Below are positions 24,790 to 33,767 of a stretch of DNA of 64,000 bases, piece after piece (position 1 is the stretch's first letter; each line of letters starts with the position of its first letter). Source of the DNA: Sphingobium sp. 15-1 (GTDB lineage: Bacteria > Pseudomonadota > Alphaproteobacteria > Sphingomonadales > Sphingomonadaceae); contig NZ_JABXJG010000002.1 in NCBI RefSeq assembly GCF_013375535.1, positions 868,001-932,000 on the forward strand, given 5' to 3'. The translations under genes and the position numbers were made by a program. The notes beneath the pieces are model-generated. The model saw only the letters and a list, made by a program, of their open reading frames with translations. It ran no database searches and was not told where the DNA came from.

Positions 24790-26148
24790 ATGCTGAAGGT
24801 CGATCACGCCGCCATCGTCGGGGGCGGGTTCAGCGGCACACTGCTCGCCATCAACCTGCTGCGCCACGGGACGCTGCGGGTGACGGTGGTGGAGCGCCAT
24901 GACGGCCGGCTGGGCCGGGGTCTGGCCTATGGCGCGGCGCAGGCCGGCCATATCCTCAACGTGCGCGCCGCCAATATGAGCGCGCTGCCCGACAGTCCGG
25001 ATCATTTCACCGATTGGCTGAAGCGGCAGGGATTGGGGCAGGAAGGCAGCTTCGCCACGCGGCGCGACTATGGCGCCTATCTCTCCGCCATGCTGGACGA
25101 GGTGCGGGGGCAGGCCAGCGACAGGCTGACCATCGTGACAGATGAAGCGGTCGACCTGCGGCTGCGCGAGGATGGCGCCCATATCGCCCTGCGGTCCGGC
25201 GGCGGCGTGGATGCCGACATCGTCGCGCTGGCGCCCGGCAATCTGCCGCCCCATGATCTGCCTGCCTTTGCCGCCCTATCCGGCCATAGCGCTTCCTATG
25301 TGAACGATCCATGGGCTGCGTCTCTTGCCGAAGGGCTGGGGGCGAGCGATCAGGTTCTGCTGCTGGGCAGCGGACTGACCGCCGTCGACTGCGCGCTCAG
25401 CCTGGACAGCGCGGGCTTTCGCGGGCGGATCGTCGCGCTCTCCCGCCGTGGGCTGGCCCCACAAAGCCATGCGCCGGCCGCGCCCTATGCGGCCCGCAGC
25501 GACCGGCCCAGGGGCGCAGCCTCGGCGCTGGTCCGCGCGCTGCGCGACCGCAGTATGGAGATTGGCTGGCGCAATGCGGTCGATGAGCTTCGCCGCTTCA
25601 CCCAGGACATGTGGCGCGCCGCCAGCCCGCAGGAACGCAGCCGCTTCCTGCGCCATCTGCGTCCCTATTGGGACGTGCACCGCCATCGCCTGGCCCCGCA
25701 GGTCGCCGCAAGGCTTGCAGAGATGCAGGCGGAAGGACGGCTGGAAATCCACGCCGCCAAGGTGGTGGAGGCCGTGCTCGAGGGCCATGGACTTAACGTC
25801 CGTCTGCGCAGGCGCGGGCGGGACGGGACGGAGACCCTGCCCTTCGCCCGGGTCATCAACTGCACCGGCCCGCTGGGCGACCTGCGACGCACCGACGATC
25901 CGTTGCTGCGTCAGTTGGCGATGCGCGGCGACATACGGCCCGATCCGCTGGCGATCGGCATCGACGTCGACCGGCAATGCCATGCCATCGCCCACGACGG
26001 ATCGGCCCAGCAACGGCTGTTCGTGGTCGGACCGATGACCCGCGGCGCGCATTGGGAAATCGTCGCCGTGCCCGACATCCGCCGCCAGGTTTGGGAATTG
26101 GCGCGGGAGATCACCGGCGCGCATTGGGTCGAGGCCGAAGGATTGTGA
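24790..26148 (+). CDS. FAD/NAD(P)-binding protein, YdhS-like
   Basis: A 452-aa flavoprotein of the YdhS/NAD_binding_9 group. The N-terminal FAD loop is GGGFSG (11-16), a second dinucleotide loop LLLGSGLTAVD lies near residue 190-200, and GRGLAYG and ILNVRAANMSA are typical of the group. Biochemical roles of YdhS-like proteins are poorly known. In the window it is isolated from the catabolic genes and followed by an inverted-repeat element. The start used is ATG 24790. Confidence 0.88.
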   Translation: MLKVDHAAIVGGGFSGTLLAINLLRHGTLRVTVVERHDGRLGRGLAYGAAQAGHILNVRAANMSALPDSPDHFTDWLKRQGLGQEGSFATRRDYGAYLSAMLDEVRGQASDRLTIVTDEAVDLRLREDGAHIALRSGGGVDADIVALAPGNLPPHDLPAFAALSGHSASYVNDPWAASLAEGLGASDQVLLLGSGLTAVDCALSLDSAGFRGRIVALSRRGLAPQSHAPAAPYAARSDRPRGAASALVRALRDRSMEIGWRNAVDELRRFTQDMWRAASPQERSRFLRHLRPYWDVHRHRLAPQVAARLAEMQAEGRLEIHAAKVVEAVLEGHGLNVRLRRRGRDGTETLPFARVINCTGPLGDLRRTDDPLLRQLAMRGDIRPDPLAIGIDVDRQCHAIAHDGSAQQRLFVVGPMTRGAHWEIVAVPDIRRQVWELAREITGAHWVEAEGL

Positions 26149-26209
26149 AGGGGCGTGGTGCGTCACGCCGTTCCATGCAAGATGGGGTGCGGATTGGACC
26201 GGCATGCTC

Positions 26210-26355
26210 TAGGGTATGTGGGGATTCAGCCCATGGCGGGCTGCAAATAGCGGCTTTCTGCGCTTCCAGTGCTCACATACTTTGAGTACGCTGCGCGCCG
26301 GTTCTCGAAATCCACCATTTTCGCTCCACCCTGAACTGAATCCCCACACACCCTA
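26210..26355. repeat. MITE-like element with 20-bp inverted ends
   Basis: The left end AGGGTATGTGGGGATTCAG (26211-26229) and the right end CTGAATCCCCACACACCCT (26336-26354) are inverted repeats with one mismatch, extended by a further T/A pair to 26210 and 26355. The 146-bp span has no coding capacity. The size and structure fit a non-autonomous miniature element. No clear target-site duplication is visible. Confidence 0.65.
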
Positions 26356-26365
26356 AAGCGGCTCC

Positions 26366-26755
26366 ATGACGACCTCTCCTGATCTTGCCATTCGCCTGCG
26401 CCGCGCCGATTTCAACCGTGCCCTGGCGGAAGCGGACCTGAATGCCATCGGGCCGCTGCTGGCGCTTCAGGCCGTTCTGGTCACCGGTTCGGACAGCGCC
26501 GTCATCTCGGGCCGCAAGGCGCAGCTCCAGGCGTGGAAGCGGGAATTCAGCGCGGCGGAGCGCACCATCTATACCCGCACGCCGGACAGCATCGTCGCCT
26601 CGACGGTGGAACCCATCGCCATGGAACATGGTCGGTGGCAGGGCGTGACCACCGGTTCGGACCGCCCCTTGGCATCGGGCACCTATAGCGCCAAATGGCG
26701 GCAGGTTGGCGCGAATTGGGTCATCGAAGCGGAAATCTACCTGACGCTCGCCTGA
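26366..26755 (+). CDS. NTF2-like (DUF4440/SnoaL-type) protein
   Basis: A 129-aa small protein with the NTF2-like cone fold pattern. The N-terminal helix contains RRADFNRALAEADLNAIGPLLA, and the C-terminal strands include YSAKWRQVGANWVIEAEIYL. Such proteins bind small molecules or act as isomerases or dehydratases. There is no catalytic signature to choose between these. The ATG follows the MITE-like element by 11 bp, so the element may carry or have displaced its promoter. Confidence 0.75.
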   Translation: MTTSPDLAIRLRRADFNRALAEADLNAIGPLLALQAVLVTGSDSAVISGRKAQLQAWKREFSAAERTIYTRTPDSIVASTVEPIAMEHGRWQGVTTGSDRPLASGTYSAKWRQVGANWVIEAEIYLTLA

Positions 26756-26839
26756 CGGGAAACGCTTGAACAGCCGCCCGCCAGCGCCCAATTAGAGGCT
26801 GTTCCTCATCCCATAGAGGCCAGCAAGCCGCGAGTAGCC

Positions 26840-28876
26840 ATGAACACCGCCAATCCCCTTCTAGCCGATAGCGACCTGCCCGATTTCGCGGCCATCCAGC
26901 CCGCCCATGTCGTCCCCGCCATGGAGGCGGCGATTGCGGCCCATCGCGCCGCCGTCGAGGGGATCACCGCCAGCGGGAAGGATGATTTCGATGCAGTCAT
27001 CCTTGCCGCCGAGCGCGCCGATTTCCTGCTGTCGCGGGTCTGGTCGCCGGTCGGGCATCTCGCCTCCGTGGCCGACACGCCCGAATTGCGGGAAGCGCAT
27101 GCCGCCGCCCAGGCGCTGATGACCGCCTATCTGATGGAAGCGGGCCAGAACCGCGCCCATCATGATGCCGTCGCCGGGCTGGCCGCCCGCCCCGATTTCG
27201 CCAGCCTGACGCCTGCCGCGCAGCGAGCCGTCGACCTCGCCCTGCGCGGCTTCCGCCTGGCGGGCGTCGCGCTGGAGGGTGAGGCGCGGCAGCGCTTCCT
27301 GGACATCGGCGTGGGGTTGAGCGACCTCAACACCAAATTCGGCAATGCGGTGCTGGACGCGACCGAAGCCTGGAGCGAGCATGTCACCGACGAGGCGGCG
27401 CTGGCGGGCGTCCCGGACAGCGACAAGGCGATTCTGGCCGCCTATGCGCAGGAAAAGGGGCTGACTGGCTGGCTGATCACGCTGCGCCAGCCGAGCGTGC
27501 TGGCGATCCTCTATCACGCCCAGGACCGGGCGCTGCGGGAGCGCGTCTATCGCGCCTACAACACCCGCGCCTCCGATCAGGCGGACGACAGGAGCCACGA
27601 CAATAGCGAGCGGATCGACGCGATCATGGCGCTGCGTCATGAAGCCGCGCAGATATTGGGCTTTGCCGATTCCGCCGCCCATTCGCTGGAAACCAAGATG
27701 GCCGCCGACGCCGACGAGGCGCTGGCCTTCCTGGCCGACCTTGGCAAGCGGGCGCGGCCGGTCGGGGAACGCGAACTGGCGGAGGCCCGCGCCTTCGCGG
27801 CAGAGCATCTGGGGCTGGACGATGTGCGGCCCTGGGATCTTTCCTATGTGGCCGAAGCGATGCGCCGCACGCTGCATGGCGTGGATCAGGAGGCGCTGAA
27901 GGCCTATTTCCCCCTGCCCCGCGTGCTTGCGGGCACGCAGGCGCTGATCGAGCGGCTGTTCAGCGTCCGCCTCGTCGCGCGCGAAGGCGTGTCGACCTGG
28001 CATCCGGACGTGCTGTTCTATGACGTGTTGGACGCGAGCGGCGCCGTTGTGGCGGGCGTCTATCTCGACCTGTTCGCGCGGGCGGGCAAAAGGGGCGGGG
28101 CGTGGATGGACGTGTGCCGGTCCCGCTTCCGCGACGCTGACCGGCTGCATCTGCCCATCGCCTATCTCACCACCAATTTCGCGCCGCCCGCGGGCGACCG
28201 GCCTTCGCTGGTGACGCATAATGACGTGGTGACGCTGTTCCACGAATTCGGCCATGTGCTGCATCACCTGCTGACCGAGGTGGACCTACCGTCCATCGGC
28301 GGCATCAGCGGCGTGGAATGGGATGCGGTCGAACTGCCCAGCCAGTTCATGGAGAATTTCGCCTGGGACCGGGACACGCTGATCGGCCTGTCCGGCCATG
28401 TCGACAGCGGGGAGCCGCTGCCGCAGGCGATGTTCGACCGGCTGCTGGCGGCGCGGCAGTTCCAGGCGGGCCTGGCCATATTGCGGCAGATCGAGTTCGC
28501 GACCTTCGACCTGCTGCTCCACCGCGATTATGATCCGGCCAAGGGCGCGCGGGTCAACGCCATGCTGGATCAGGTGCGCAAGGCGGTGGCCGTGGTCCAT
28601 CCGCCGGAATGGAACCGCTTTGCCCATGCGTTCAGCCATATCTTCGCGGGCGGCTATGCGGCGGGCTATTATTCCTATCTCTGGGCGGAATTGCTGTCGG
28701 CCGACGCGTTCGAGATTTTCGCCCATGCCGACATTCCGGGCGGCGGGGCGACCGCTTTCCGGCGTGAAATCCTTGCCGCCGGGGCGAGCCGCCCCGCCGC
28801 CGAGAATTTCCGGGCCTTTGCCGGACGCGCGCCAGAGGTCGATGCGCTGCTGCGGATGCGGGGGTTGGCTGCTTAG
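26840..28876 (+). CDS. M3 family oligopeptidase (dipeptidyl carboxypeptidase/oligopeptidase A)
   Basis: A 678-aa zinc metallopeptidase of the M3 family. The zinc motif HEFGH is at residues 468-472, with the downstream GGISGVEWDAVELPSQFMEN carrying the third-ligand Glu. The C-terminal FAGGYAAGYYSYLWAEL is the substrate-binding Tyr-rich loop. No signal peptide is present, so it is probably cytoplasmic or periplasmic by other means and degrades short peptides. The length fits OpdA/Dcp-type enzymes. It is a housekeeping-type gene in this otherwise catabolic window. Confidence 0.95.
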   Translation: MNTANPLLADSDLPDFAAIQPAHVVPAMEAAIAAHRAAVEGITASGKDDFDAVILAAERADFLLSRVWSPVGHLASVADTPELREAHAAAQALMTAYLMEAGQNRAHHDAVAGLAARPDFASLTPAAQRAVDLALRGFRLAGVALEGEARQRFLDIGVGLSDLNTKFGNAVLDATEAWSEHVTDEAALAGVPDSDKAILAAYAQEKGLTGWLITLRQPSVLAILYHAQDRALRERVYRAYNTRASDQADDRSHDNSERIDAIMALRHEAAQILGFADSAAHSLETKMAADADEALAFLADLGKRARPVGERELAEARAFAAEHLGLDDVRPWDLSYVAEAMRRTLHGVDQEALKAYFPLPRVLAGTQALIERLFSVRLVAREGVSTWHPDVLFYDVLDASGAVVAGVYLDLFARAGKRGGAWMDVCRSRFRDADRLHLPIAYLTTNFAPPAGDRPSLVTHNDVVTLFHEFGHVLHHLLTEVDLPSIGGISGVEWDAVELPSQFMENFAWDRDTLIGLSGHVDSGEPLPQAMFDRLLAARQFQAGLAILRQIEFATFDLLLHRDYDPAKGARVNAMLDQVRKAVAVVHPPEWNRFAHAFSHIFAGGYAAGYYSYLWAELLSADAFEIFAHADIPGGGATAFRREILAAGASRPAAENFRAFAGRAPEVDALLRMRGLAA

Positions 28877-28906
28877 GGTTTGTCGCGATGAAATTGCGCG
28901 AGCCGT

Positions 28907-28926
28907 ACTCCTGCGAAGGCAGGAGT
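28907..28926. repeat. Hairpin repeat between convergent genes
   Basis: ACTCCTGC (28907-28914) and GCAGGAGT (28919-28926) form a perfect 8-bp stem with a GAAG loop between the M3 peptidase and the convergent SDR. Hairpins of this sequence seem familiar to me from sphingomonad intergenic DNA. It could act as a two-way terminator, though no T-run follows. Confidence 0.5.
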
Positions 28927-29044
28927 CCAGTTCAGGCGTTGCATGGATGAGGCGAGGCCGGAACTGGGCTCTCACGAGCCATTCGTCTCATTCGAGTGCC
29001 TTTCGCAGGAACACGGTTCAAATGCCTGGCTGTACCTGCCCCCC

Positions 29045-29776
29045 TCAGAAATGGGCGGTGTAGCCGCCGTCCACCGCCAGCACCTGCCCGGTCACATAGG
29101 ATGCCGCATCCGACGCCAGGAACAGGACCGGGCCGACAATCTCTTCCGGCCGACCCCAGCGTCCGAGCGACGTGCGGCGGGCGAGATGATCCGCGATGGC
29201 GGGGTCGGCGGCCATCTCCTCATTGGCCTCGGTCGCGAAATAGCCGGGCGCGACGGCATTCACGGTGATGCCCCGACTGCCCAGTTCCGCCGCCAGCGCC
29301 CGCGTCAGCGCGTCCAGCCCGCCCTTCGCCATGGTGTAGGCCGCGTCGCCCGACCGGGCGATCTGGCCCGCGATGGACGTGACGTTGACGATCCGCCCGC
29401 CCTCCTTCATCCCGGCCGCGATGGTGCGGGCGAGGTCGAAGGGCGCGACCAGATTGACCTCCAGCATCCGCCGCACCGCGGGCCGGTCCAGCGCGCCGAT
29501 GGGTCGGCGGTCCCGATGCCCGGCATTGTTGACCAATATGTCCACCGGGCCACAGGGGCTGAGCGCCGCCCGCAGCGCCTCGCCATCTTCCAGGTCGAAG
29601 ATCAGGGGCGCGCTCGTTCCGCCCGAAGCGGCGATGGCGACGGCGGTCGCCTCAAGCTGCTCGACATTTCGGCCATGGAGCAGGACATGCGCGCCGGCCC
29701 TGGCAAGGCCCAGCGCGATCTCGCGCCCCAGGCCGCGCCCGGCTCCGGTGACGAGGGCGATTTTTCCTTGCAGCAT
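29045..29776 (-). CDS. SDR family oxidoreductase
   Basis: A 243-aa classical short-chain dehydrogenase. The cofactor loop TGAGRGLG is near the N-terminus, NNAG is present, and the catalytic Ser and Tyr-Lys pair lie in SIAGQIARSGDAAYTMAKGG. The Arg after the second strand (HGRN) suggests NADP. It is similar to gluconate 5-dehydrogenase and 3-oxoacyl-ACP reductase types. It follows the MFS gene by 22 bp and is likely co-transcribed, so the transporter may import its substrate. Confidence 0.92.
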   Translation of the reverse strand: MLQGKIALVTGAGRGLGREIALGLARAGAHVLLHGRNVEQLEATAVAIAASGGTSAPLIFDLEDGEALRAALSPCGPVDILVNNAGHRDRRPIGALDRPAVRRMLEVNLVAPFDLARTIAAGMKEGGRIVNVTSIAGQIARSGDAAYTMAKGGLDALTRALAAELGSRGITVNAVAPGYFATEANEEMAADPAIADHLARRTSLGRWGRPEEIVGPVLFLASDAASYVTGQVLAVDGGYTAHF

Positions 29777-29798
29777 CCAAGCCTCTCCACACAGCCGG

Positions 29799-31088
29799 TC
29801 AGGCGAGGGCGAAGGTCTTGCTCCGCCCGCGATTGATCAGCAGCACCAGCCCCGCCCCGATCAGGCACAATATGCCCGCCGCGACGAAGGCGGGCATATA
29901 GCTTTGCCAGACCGTGCGGGAAAGGCCGCCCGCCAGCGCCGCGCTCGCCGCGCCAAGCTGATGCCCGGCGAAGATCCAGCCGAACACGACATTGGTCCGC
30001 TCCGCCCCGAAGCGCTGCGCCGTCAGCTTGACCGTTGGCGGCACCGTGGCGACCCAGTCCAGGCCATAGAATAGCGCGAACACCGACAGGCTGTAGAGCG
30101 AGAAATCGCTGAACGGCAGATAGAGCAGCGACAGGCCGCGCAGGCCATAATACCAGAATAGCAGCCAGCGATTGTCGAACCGGTCCGACAACCAGCCCGA
30201 CGCCAGCGTGCCCACGAAATCGAACAGCCCCATCATCGCCAGCATCGACGCCGCGCCCACCGCCGCCAGCCCATAGTCGCCGCAAAGCGCGATGAAATGC
30301 GTCTGGACCAGCCCGTTGGTGCTGGCGCCGCAAATGTAGAAGGAGAAGAATAATATCCAGAAGCTGGGCACGCGCGCGGCATCGGCCAATATGCGGAGCG
30401 GGCTCATCAGCAGGGCGCCGAAGCTGGCGGGCTGCGGCGGGGCCGGATGCACCTCCCTCTCGCCATAGGGCGGCAGGCCGAGGTCGGCGGGGCGGTCGCG
30501 CATCAGCAGCAGCACGACCATCGCCGCCAGCAGGATCGCGCCGCACACCAGCAGGACCGAGGCGCGCCAGCCGAAACGCTCCGTCAGCGCGGCAAGCAGC
30601 GGCAGGAAGGCCAATTGACCGGTGGCGGTGCTGGCGGACAGCAACCCCATGACCAGCCCGCGCCTGTGCGTGAACCAGCGGGTCGCGACGGTGGCGCCCA
30701 GCACCATGGCGGTGAGCCCGGTGCCGATGCCGATGACGACGCCCCAGAGCAGCACGAGATGCCACAATCGGGTCATGCCCATCGACAGCAGCAGCCCGCC
30801 GACGATGATGGACAGTGAGATCAGCATCATCCGCCGCACGCCAAAGCGGTTCATGAAGGCGGCGGCGAACGGCCCCATCCCGCCGAACAACAGGAAGCGG
30901 ATGGCCAGCGCCCCGGAAATATCCGCCGCGCTCCAGCCATATTCCTTTTGCAGCGGAATGATGAATACGCCGGGCGCGCCCACGGCCCCGGCAACGACCA
31001 GCATCGTCAGGAAAGTGGCGGCCAGCACGGCCCAGCCATAATGAATTTGCCGCGCGCCCATATGGCGGACGAGGGTCGCTGACAACAT
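29799..31088 (-). CDS. MFS transporter
   Basis: A 429-aa protein with twelve hydrophobic segments typical of the major facilitator superfamily, and with the N-terminal IHYGWAVL entry seen in monocarboxylate-type (OFA/MCT) members. The loop after helix 2 carries NRFGVRRM, equivalent to the G-x-x-x-D/R-x-x-G-R motif. The start is ATG 31088. A perfect palindrome lies 36 bp upstream. The substrate is probably an organic acid, judging from the family. Confidence 0.9.
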   Translation of the reverse strand: MLSATLVRHMGARQIHYGWAVLAATFLTMLVVAGAVGAPGVFIIPLQKEYGWSAADISGALAIRFLLFGGMGPFAAAFMNRFGVRRMMLISLSIIVGGLLLSMGMTRLWHLVLLWGVVIGIGTGLTAMVLGATVATRWFTHRRGLVMGLLSASTATGQLAFLPLLAALTERFGWRASVLLVCGAILLAAMVVLLLMRDRPADLGLPPYGEREVHPAPPQPASFGALLMSPLRILADAARVPSFWILFFSFYICGASTNGLVQTHFIALCGDYGLAAVGAASMLAMMGLFDFVGTLASGWLSDRFDNRWLLFWYYGLRGLSLLYLPFSDFSLYSLSVFALFYGLDWVATVPPTVKLTAQRFGAERTNVVFGWIFAGHQLGAASAALAGGLSRTVWQSYMPAFVAAGILCLIGAGLVLLINRGRSKTFALA

Positions 31089-31123
31089 GAAGGCCCCTGT
31101 TCCGGAAGATTGCCGGGCATTAG

Positions 31124-31137
31124 ATGATGTTCATCAT
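31124..31137. promoter_or_regulatory. Palindrome before the MFS gene
   Basis: ATGATG-TT-CATCAT is a perfect 14-bp palindrome 36 bp before the MFS start. It could be an operator for a regulator located elsewhere. No regulator gene is directly adjacent except the TetR at 31651, whose own promoter has a different site. Confidence 0.4.
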
Positions 31138-31202
31138 GGCAAGGTCAAGGGGCCAGTTGGCGCAATCTGGACATGCAGGCCAGCCAGCGCGCTGGTCAGG
31201 CG

Positions 31203-31597
31203 CTATCGCGGGTCCGGCGAGGGGCGCGGCAGGACCAGGGCATCCTCCCGCTTTTCCGGACGGATGTAGATGGAGGTGAGTTTGGGAATCGCCCGCTTCA
31301 TCTCGCTCTCCATCTCCTCGATCAGACTTTCCGCCCGGCCCATGCGCAGGTCGTCGGCAAAATCGGCGCTGATGCCCCAATGCATGCCGATCGCGGCCTT
31401 CGCTTCGAGATCACACAGAATCTGGATGGCTTCTTCAGGGTTCACATGCTGGGCCGCCATGAACCAGCGCGGATCATGAAGCCACCCCATAGCGCCATCC
31501 GGCGGTCGCCGGGGTCTCGAGACGACCAGTGGTTGGCCGAAACGATGTGAACCTCGCAGGTCGGACCGACAGGAATGACGTCCCCCGGTCGCGGTTC
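31203..31597 (-). pseudogene. Decayed NAPE-PLD-like (MBL-superfamily) gene
   Basis: Two parts of one family are visible in different frames. The upstream part (about 31480-31597) reads PGDVIPVGPTCEVHIVSANH, WSSR and ALWGGFMI, typical of N-acyl-phosphatidylethanolamine phospholipase D-like hydrolases. The downstream part (31203-31475) reads DPRWFMAAQHVNPEEA and AIGMHWG, the C-terminal part of the same family. The expected stretch of roughly 50-60 residues between them is missing, the frame shifts at the join, and a TAA stop lies just upstream, so the 5' end is lost too. It is an inactivated relic. Confidence 0.75.
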
Positions 31598-31650
31598 TTA
31601 TGAAATGATCGCTCGTCGGGCCATAATAATAGACGTTCGAACGCGGCACT

Positions 31651-32304
31651 TCAGATCGGCTTTGGCGCGGCGGCACCTTCAACATGCACGCCGCCTGCGT
31701 AGCGGATGCCCGCCTCGAAGGCGCGCGCCAGTGTGGCTATGGTCGCGCGCAGCATCTCCTCGACCGGCGCTCCGGCGGCCACAAGCTGCGCAACGAACGC
31801 GGGGTGGACATATATCATCCCGGCATCCCGAACGACGCCCGCCGCGAGATCCACATCGTCAACCTTCCATTCGCCGCGCTGGACCGCCTTTTCGATCAGG
31901 CGGGCGATCAACGCCGTGATGCGGTCCGCATAGGCGGCGATCATGTCAGGCCGCTCCACGACGATGCGGCGATACAGGTTGTGAATTTCCTGGTCGCCCT
32001 CGAACCGCTCGCGTTTGCGGCGATGCAGGTCGAGCAACATCGCCGTCAGCTTTTCGGCGGCGGGACCGTCCGTCTCCACATGTTTGGCGGCCAGCCTGGC
32101 TTCGTCTTCCATCGCTTCCTGAACGATGGCGTCCATGATCGCGCTCTTCGAAGGATAGAAGCGATACAGCGCGGCGTGGCTGACGCCCATTGCGCGGGCA
32201 ATATCGACCACATTGGTCTTGCTTTCACCGAAACGGCGGACCTGCCGCTTCGCGGTTTCCAGCACCGTGAGGGCAGAGAGAGGCCGGTCGGATTGCACGG
32301 GCAT
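31651..32304 (-). CDS. TetR family regulator
   Basis: A 217-aa TetR regulator. The DNA-binding segment is NVVDIARAMGVSHAALYRFYPSKSAIMDAI, and the C-terminal part resembles TetR_C regulators such as those with HxxIHNLY segments. ATG 32304 is taken as the start, and GTG codons at 32319 and 32322 are alternatives. It is divergent from the NAD-dependent epimerase-like gene, and an imperfect palindrome lies between them. Confidence 0.88.
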   Translation of the reverse strand: MPVQSDRPLSALTVLETAKRQVRRFGESKTNVVDIARAMGVSHAALYRFYPSKSAIMDAIVQEAMEDEARLAAKHVETDGPAAEKLTAMLLDLHRRKRERFEGDQEIHNLYRRIVVERPDMIAAYADRITALIARLIEKAVQRGEWKVDDVDLAAGVVRDAGMIYVHPAFVAQLVAAGAPVEEMLRATIATLARAFEAGIRYAGGVHVEGAAAPKPI

Positions 32305-32350
32305 CGGAGCGATATGCACCACAACCCGAGCGTCAGCAATGGGGAAGTTA

Positions 32351-32377
32351 CATATAACTAATATTGTAAGTTGTATG
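32351..32377. promoter_or_regulatory. Imperfect palindrome between TetR and epimerase genes
   Basis: CATATAACT (32351-32359) and AGTTGTATG (32369-32377) are inverted repeats with one mismatch and a 9-bp spacer. A further AGTTA lies just to the left at 32346-32350. The position in the divergent gap fits autoregulation by the TetR and control of the reductase/epimerase gene. Confidence 0.55.
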
Positions 32378-32418
32378 ATGCGTTGCTATCTCCGGCTGAG
32401 TTAGTGGAGATCGGAGAT

Positions 32419-33399
32419 ATGAAAACCGCATTCGTGACCGGGGCCACCGGACTGCTGGGGCGCCACCTTGTCCGGAATCTGGTCGAGCAGGGCTGGAGCG
32501 TGCGAGCGTTGCATCGCTCACCGGGCGATGCGGCGGCGCTGCGGGAGATCGGCGCCCAGCCGGTCGCCGGCGATCTTAACGATCTCGCCAGCCTTCGCGA
32601 TGGGATGGCGGGCGCCGCCGTCGTCGTCTTTCATGCGGCTGCCCTGTTTACCATGTGGGCCGCGCTTGCCGACTTCGAGCGCGTCAATATCGAAGGGACT
32701 TCCAATATGCTGGCCGCCGCCCAGGCTGAAGGCGTGGAGTGTTTCGTGTATATCAGCGCGGCTGGCGTCGTAATGGGCGAAGGAAAGCCGATGCGCGACG
32801 TAACCGAGGACGCGCCACTCGCTTATCCGTCCTGGGCGCCCTATCTTTCGACCAAAGCGCGCGCGCAGGAACTTGTCTTGGAAGCGAACAAGATCTCCGG
32901 CATTCGCACGGCCGTCATCATGCCGCCCATGATCTGGGGCCGCGGCATGCATATGCTCGACAATATCGTCAAAAATGTTGCGGAGGGGCGGTTCAGATGG
33001 CCGGCAGGCGGCGAACAGATGATGTCGACAGCGCATGTCGACAATGTTTGCGCTTGCGCCATTCTGGCCGCCGAAAAATCGCCGGGAGGCCGCGCCTATT
33101 TCGTTTCAGACGGCAAGAACCAGTCGATGCGCGCAGTGCTGTCCGATCTGCTCTCCACCCGTGGCGTTGTAGTGAAGGCCGCCAACGCTCCTCTCGACAT
33201 GGCATGGCGAATGGCGATGGTTATGGAATTCATATGGCGGACCTTCCGGCGATCGGGTGAACCGCCGCTGACCCGGCAAATGCTTCGACTGGTAGGCTAT
33301 GATTTCACCGTATCGAACCAGAGGGCACGTGATGAACTGGGTTATCAGCCTGTGACGAACTGGGCCGAAGGCTTGGCGGAAATGCGGGCCTCGGGCTGA
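32419..33399 (+). CDS. NAD-dependent epimerase/dehydratase (3-beta-HSD-like extended SDR)
   Basis: A 326-aa extended SDR. The NAD loop is TGATGLLG at residues 7-14, the catalytic Tyr-Lys pair is in YLSTKARAQE, and the Ser is in YISAAGVV. Members of this group act on sugar nucleotides, steroids, dihydroflavonols or other ketones. The hydrophobic stretch in the C-terminal part (WRMAMVMEFIW) is a feature shared with sterol-type enzymes. The start ATG 32419 has GGAG upstream, and an earlier start at 32371 lies in the operator. Confidence 0.88.
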   Translation: MKTAFVTGATGLLGRHLVRNLVEQGWSVRALHRSPGDAAALREIGAQPVAGDLNDLASLRDGMAGAAVVVFHAAALFTMWAALADFERVNIEGTSNMLAAAQAEGVECFVYISAAGVVMGEGKPMRDVTEDAPLAYPSWAPYLSTKARAQELVLEANKISGIRTAVIMPPMIWGRGMHMLDNIVKNVAEGRFRWPAGGEQMMSTAHVDNVCACAILAAEKSPGGRAYFVSDGKNQSMRAVLSDLLSTRGVVVKAANAPLDMAWRMAMVMEFIWRTFRRSGEPPLTRQMLRLVGYDFTVSNQRARDELGYQPVTNWAEGLAEMRASG

Positions 33400-33429
33400 T
33401 CATCAAGTACCCGTTGCCATTGAAAGCGC

Positions 33430-33700
33430 CGTCAATTTAACGCGAAGTCCTCTCCACCCAATGCATTTCGGGCTTTGGAGGCGCCTTCTCCGTTTGCAAT
33501 GCTCTGCCGCTATATAGGGCGGCCGGTGTTGTAATGGCGCCGCTAAGCTTCGATCAGCACCCCGGCCTCGCGAGGCTGTAAAAGATTTCGCCGCCGAGCA
33601 GTTCCTCATATTTGAACTGCGCGCCACGACGAACGCCAGGCACTCCCTGCTAGCCTCGTCGATGACTGATTTTCCATTCACGCTCGTGCGAGAAATTATC
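33430..33700 (-). mobile_element. IS3-family transposase remnant
   Basis: The minus strand of this gap reads VIDEASRECLAFVVAR, then in another frame YEELLGGEIFYSLA, then EAGVLIEA-stop-RRHYNTGRP. These are the catalytic-core motifs of IS3-type OrfB transposases (typical forms are NVIDEFTRECLAI, GEIFYSL and ILIEAWRRHYNTVRP). Frameshifts, a TAG where Trp is expected and a large internal loss show that it is dead. It lies directly upstream of the TonB receptor gene and suggests an earlier rearrangement here. Confidence 0.75.
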
Positions 33701-33767
33701 ACCCCCGCTTTGCGAATAACCATCATTCCAGAGGAATGCGGAGACGCATTAAAAGATGGAGACACCA

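Noticed and set aside
26861..28267. 468-residue frame antisense to the M3 peptidase
   Set aside because: No recognisable motif, and the opposite strand holds an M3 peptidase with all catalytic residues.
31124..31137. Operator of the TetR gene at 31651
   Set aside because: It is 500 bp from that gene's promoter and unlike the palindrome at 32351-32377. It is kept only as a site of unknown owner.
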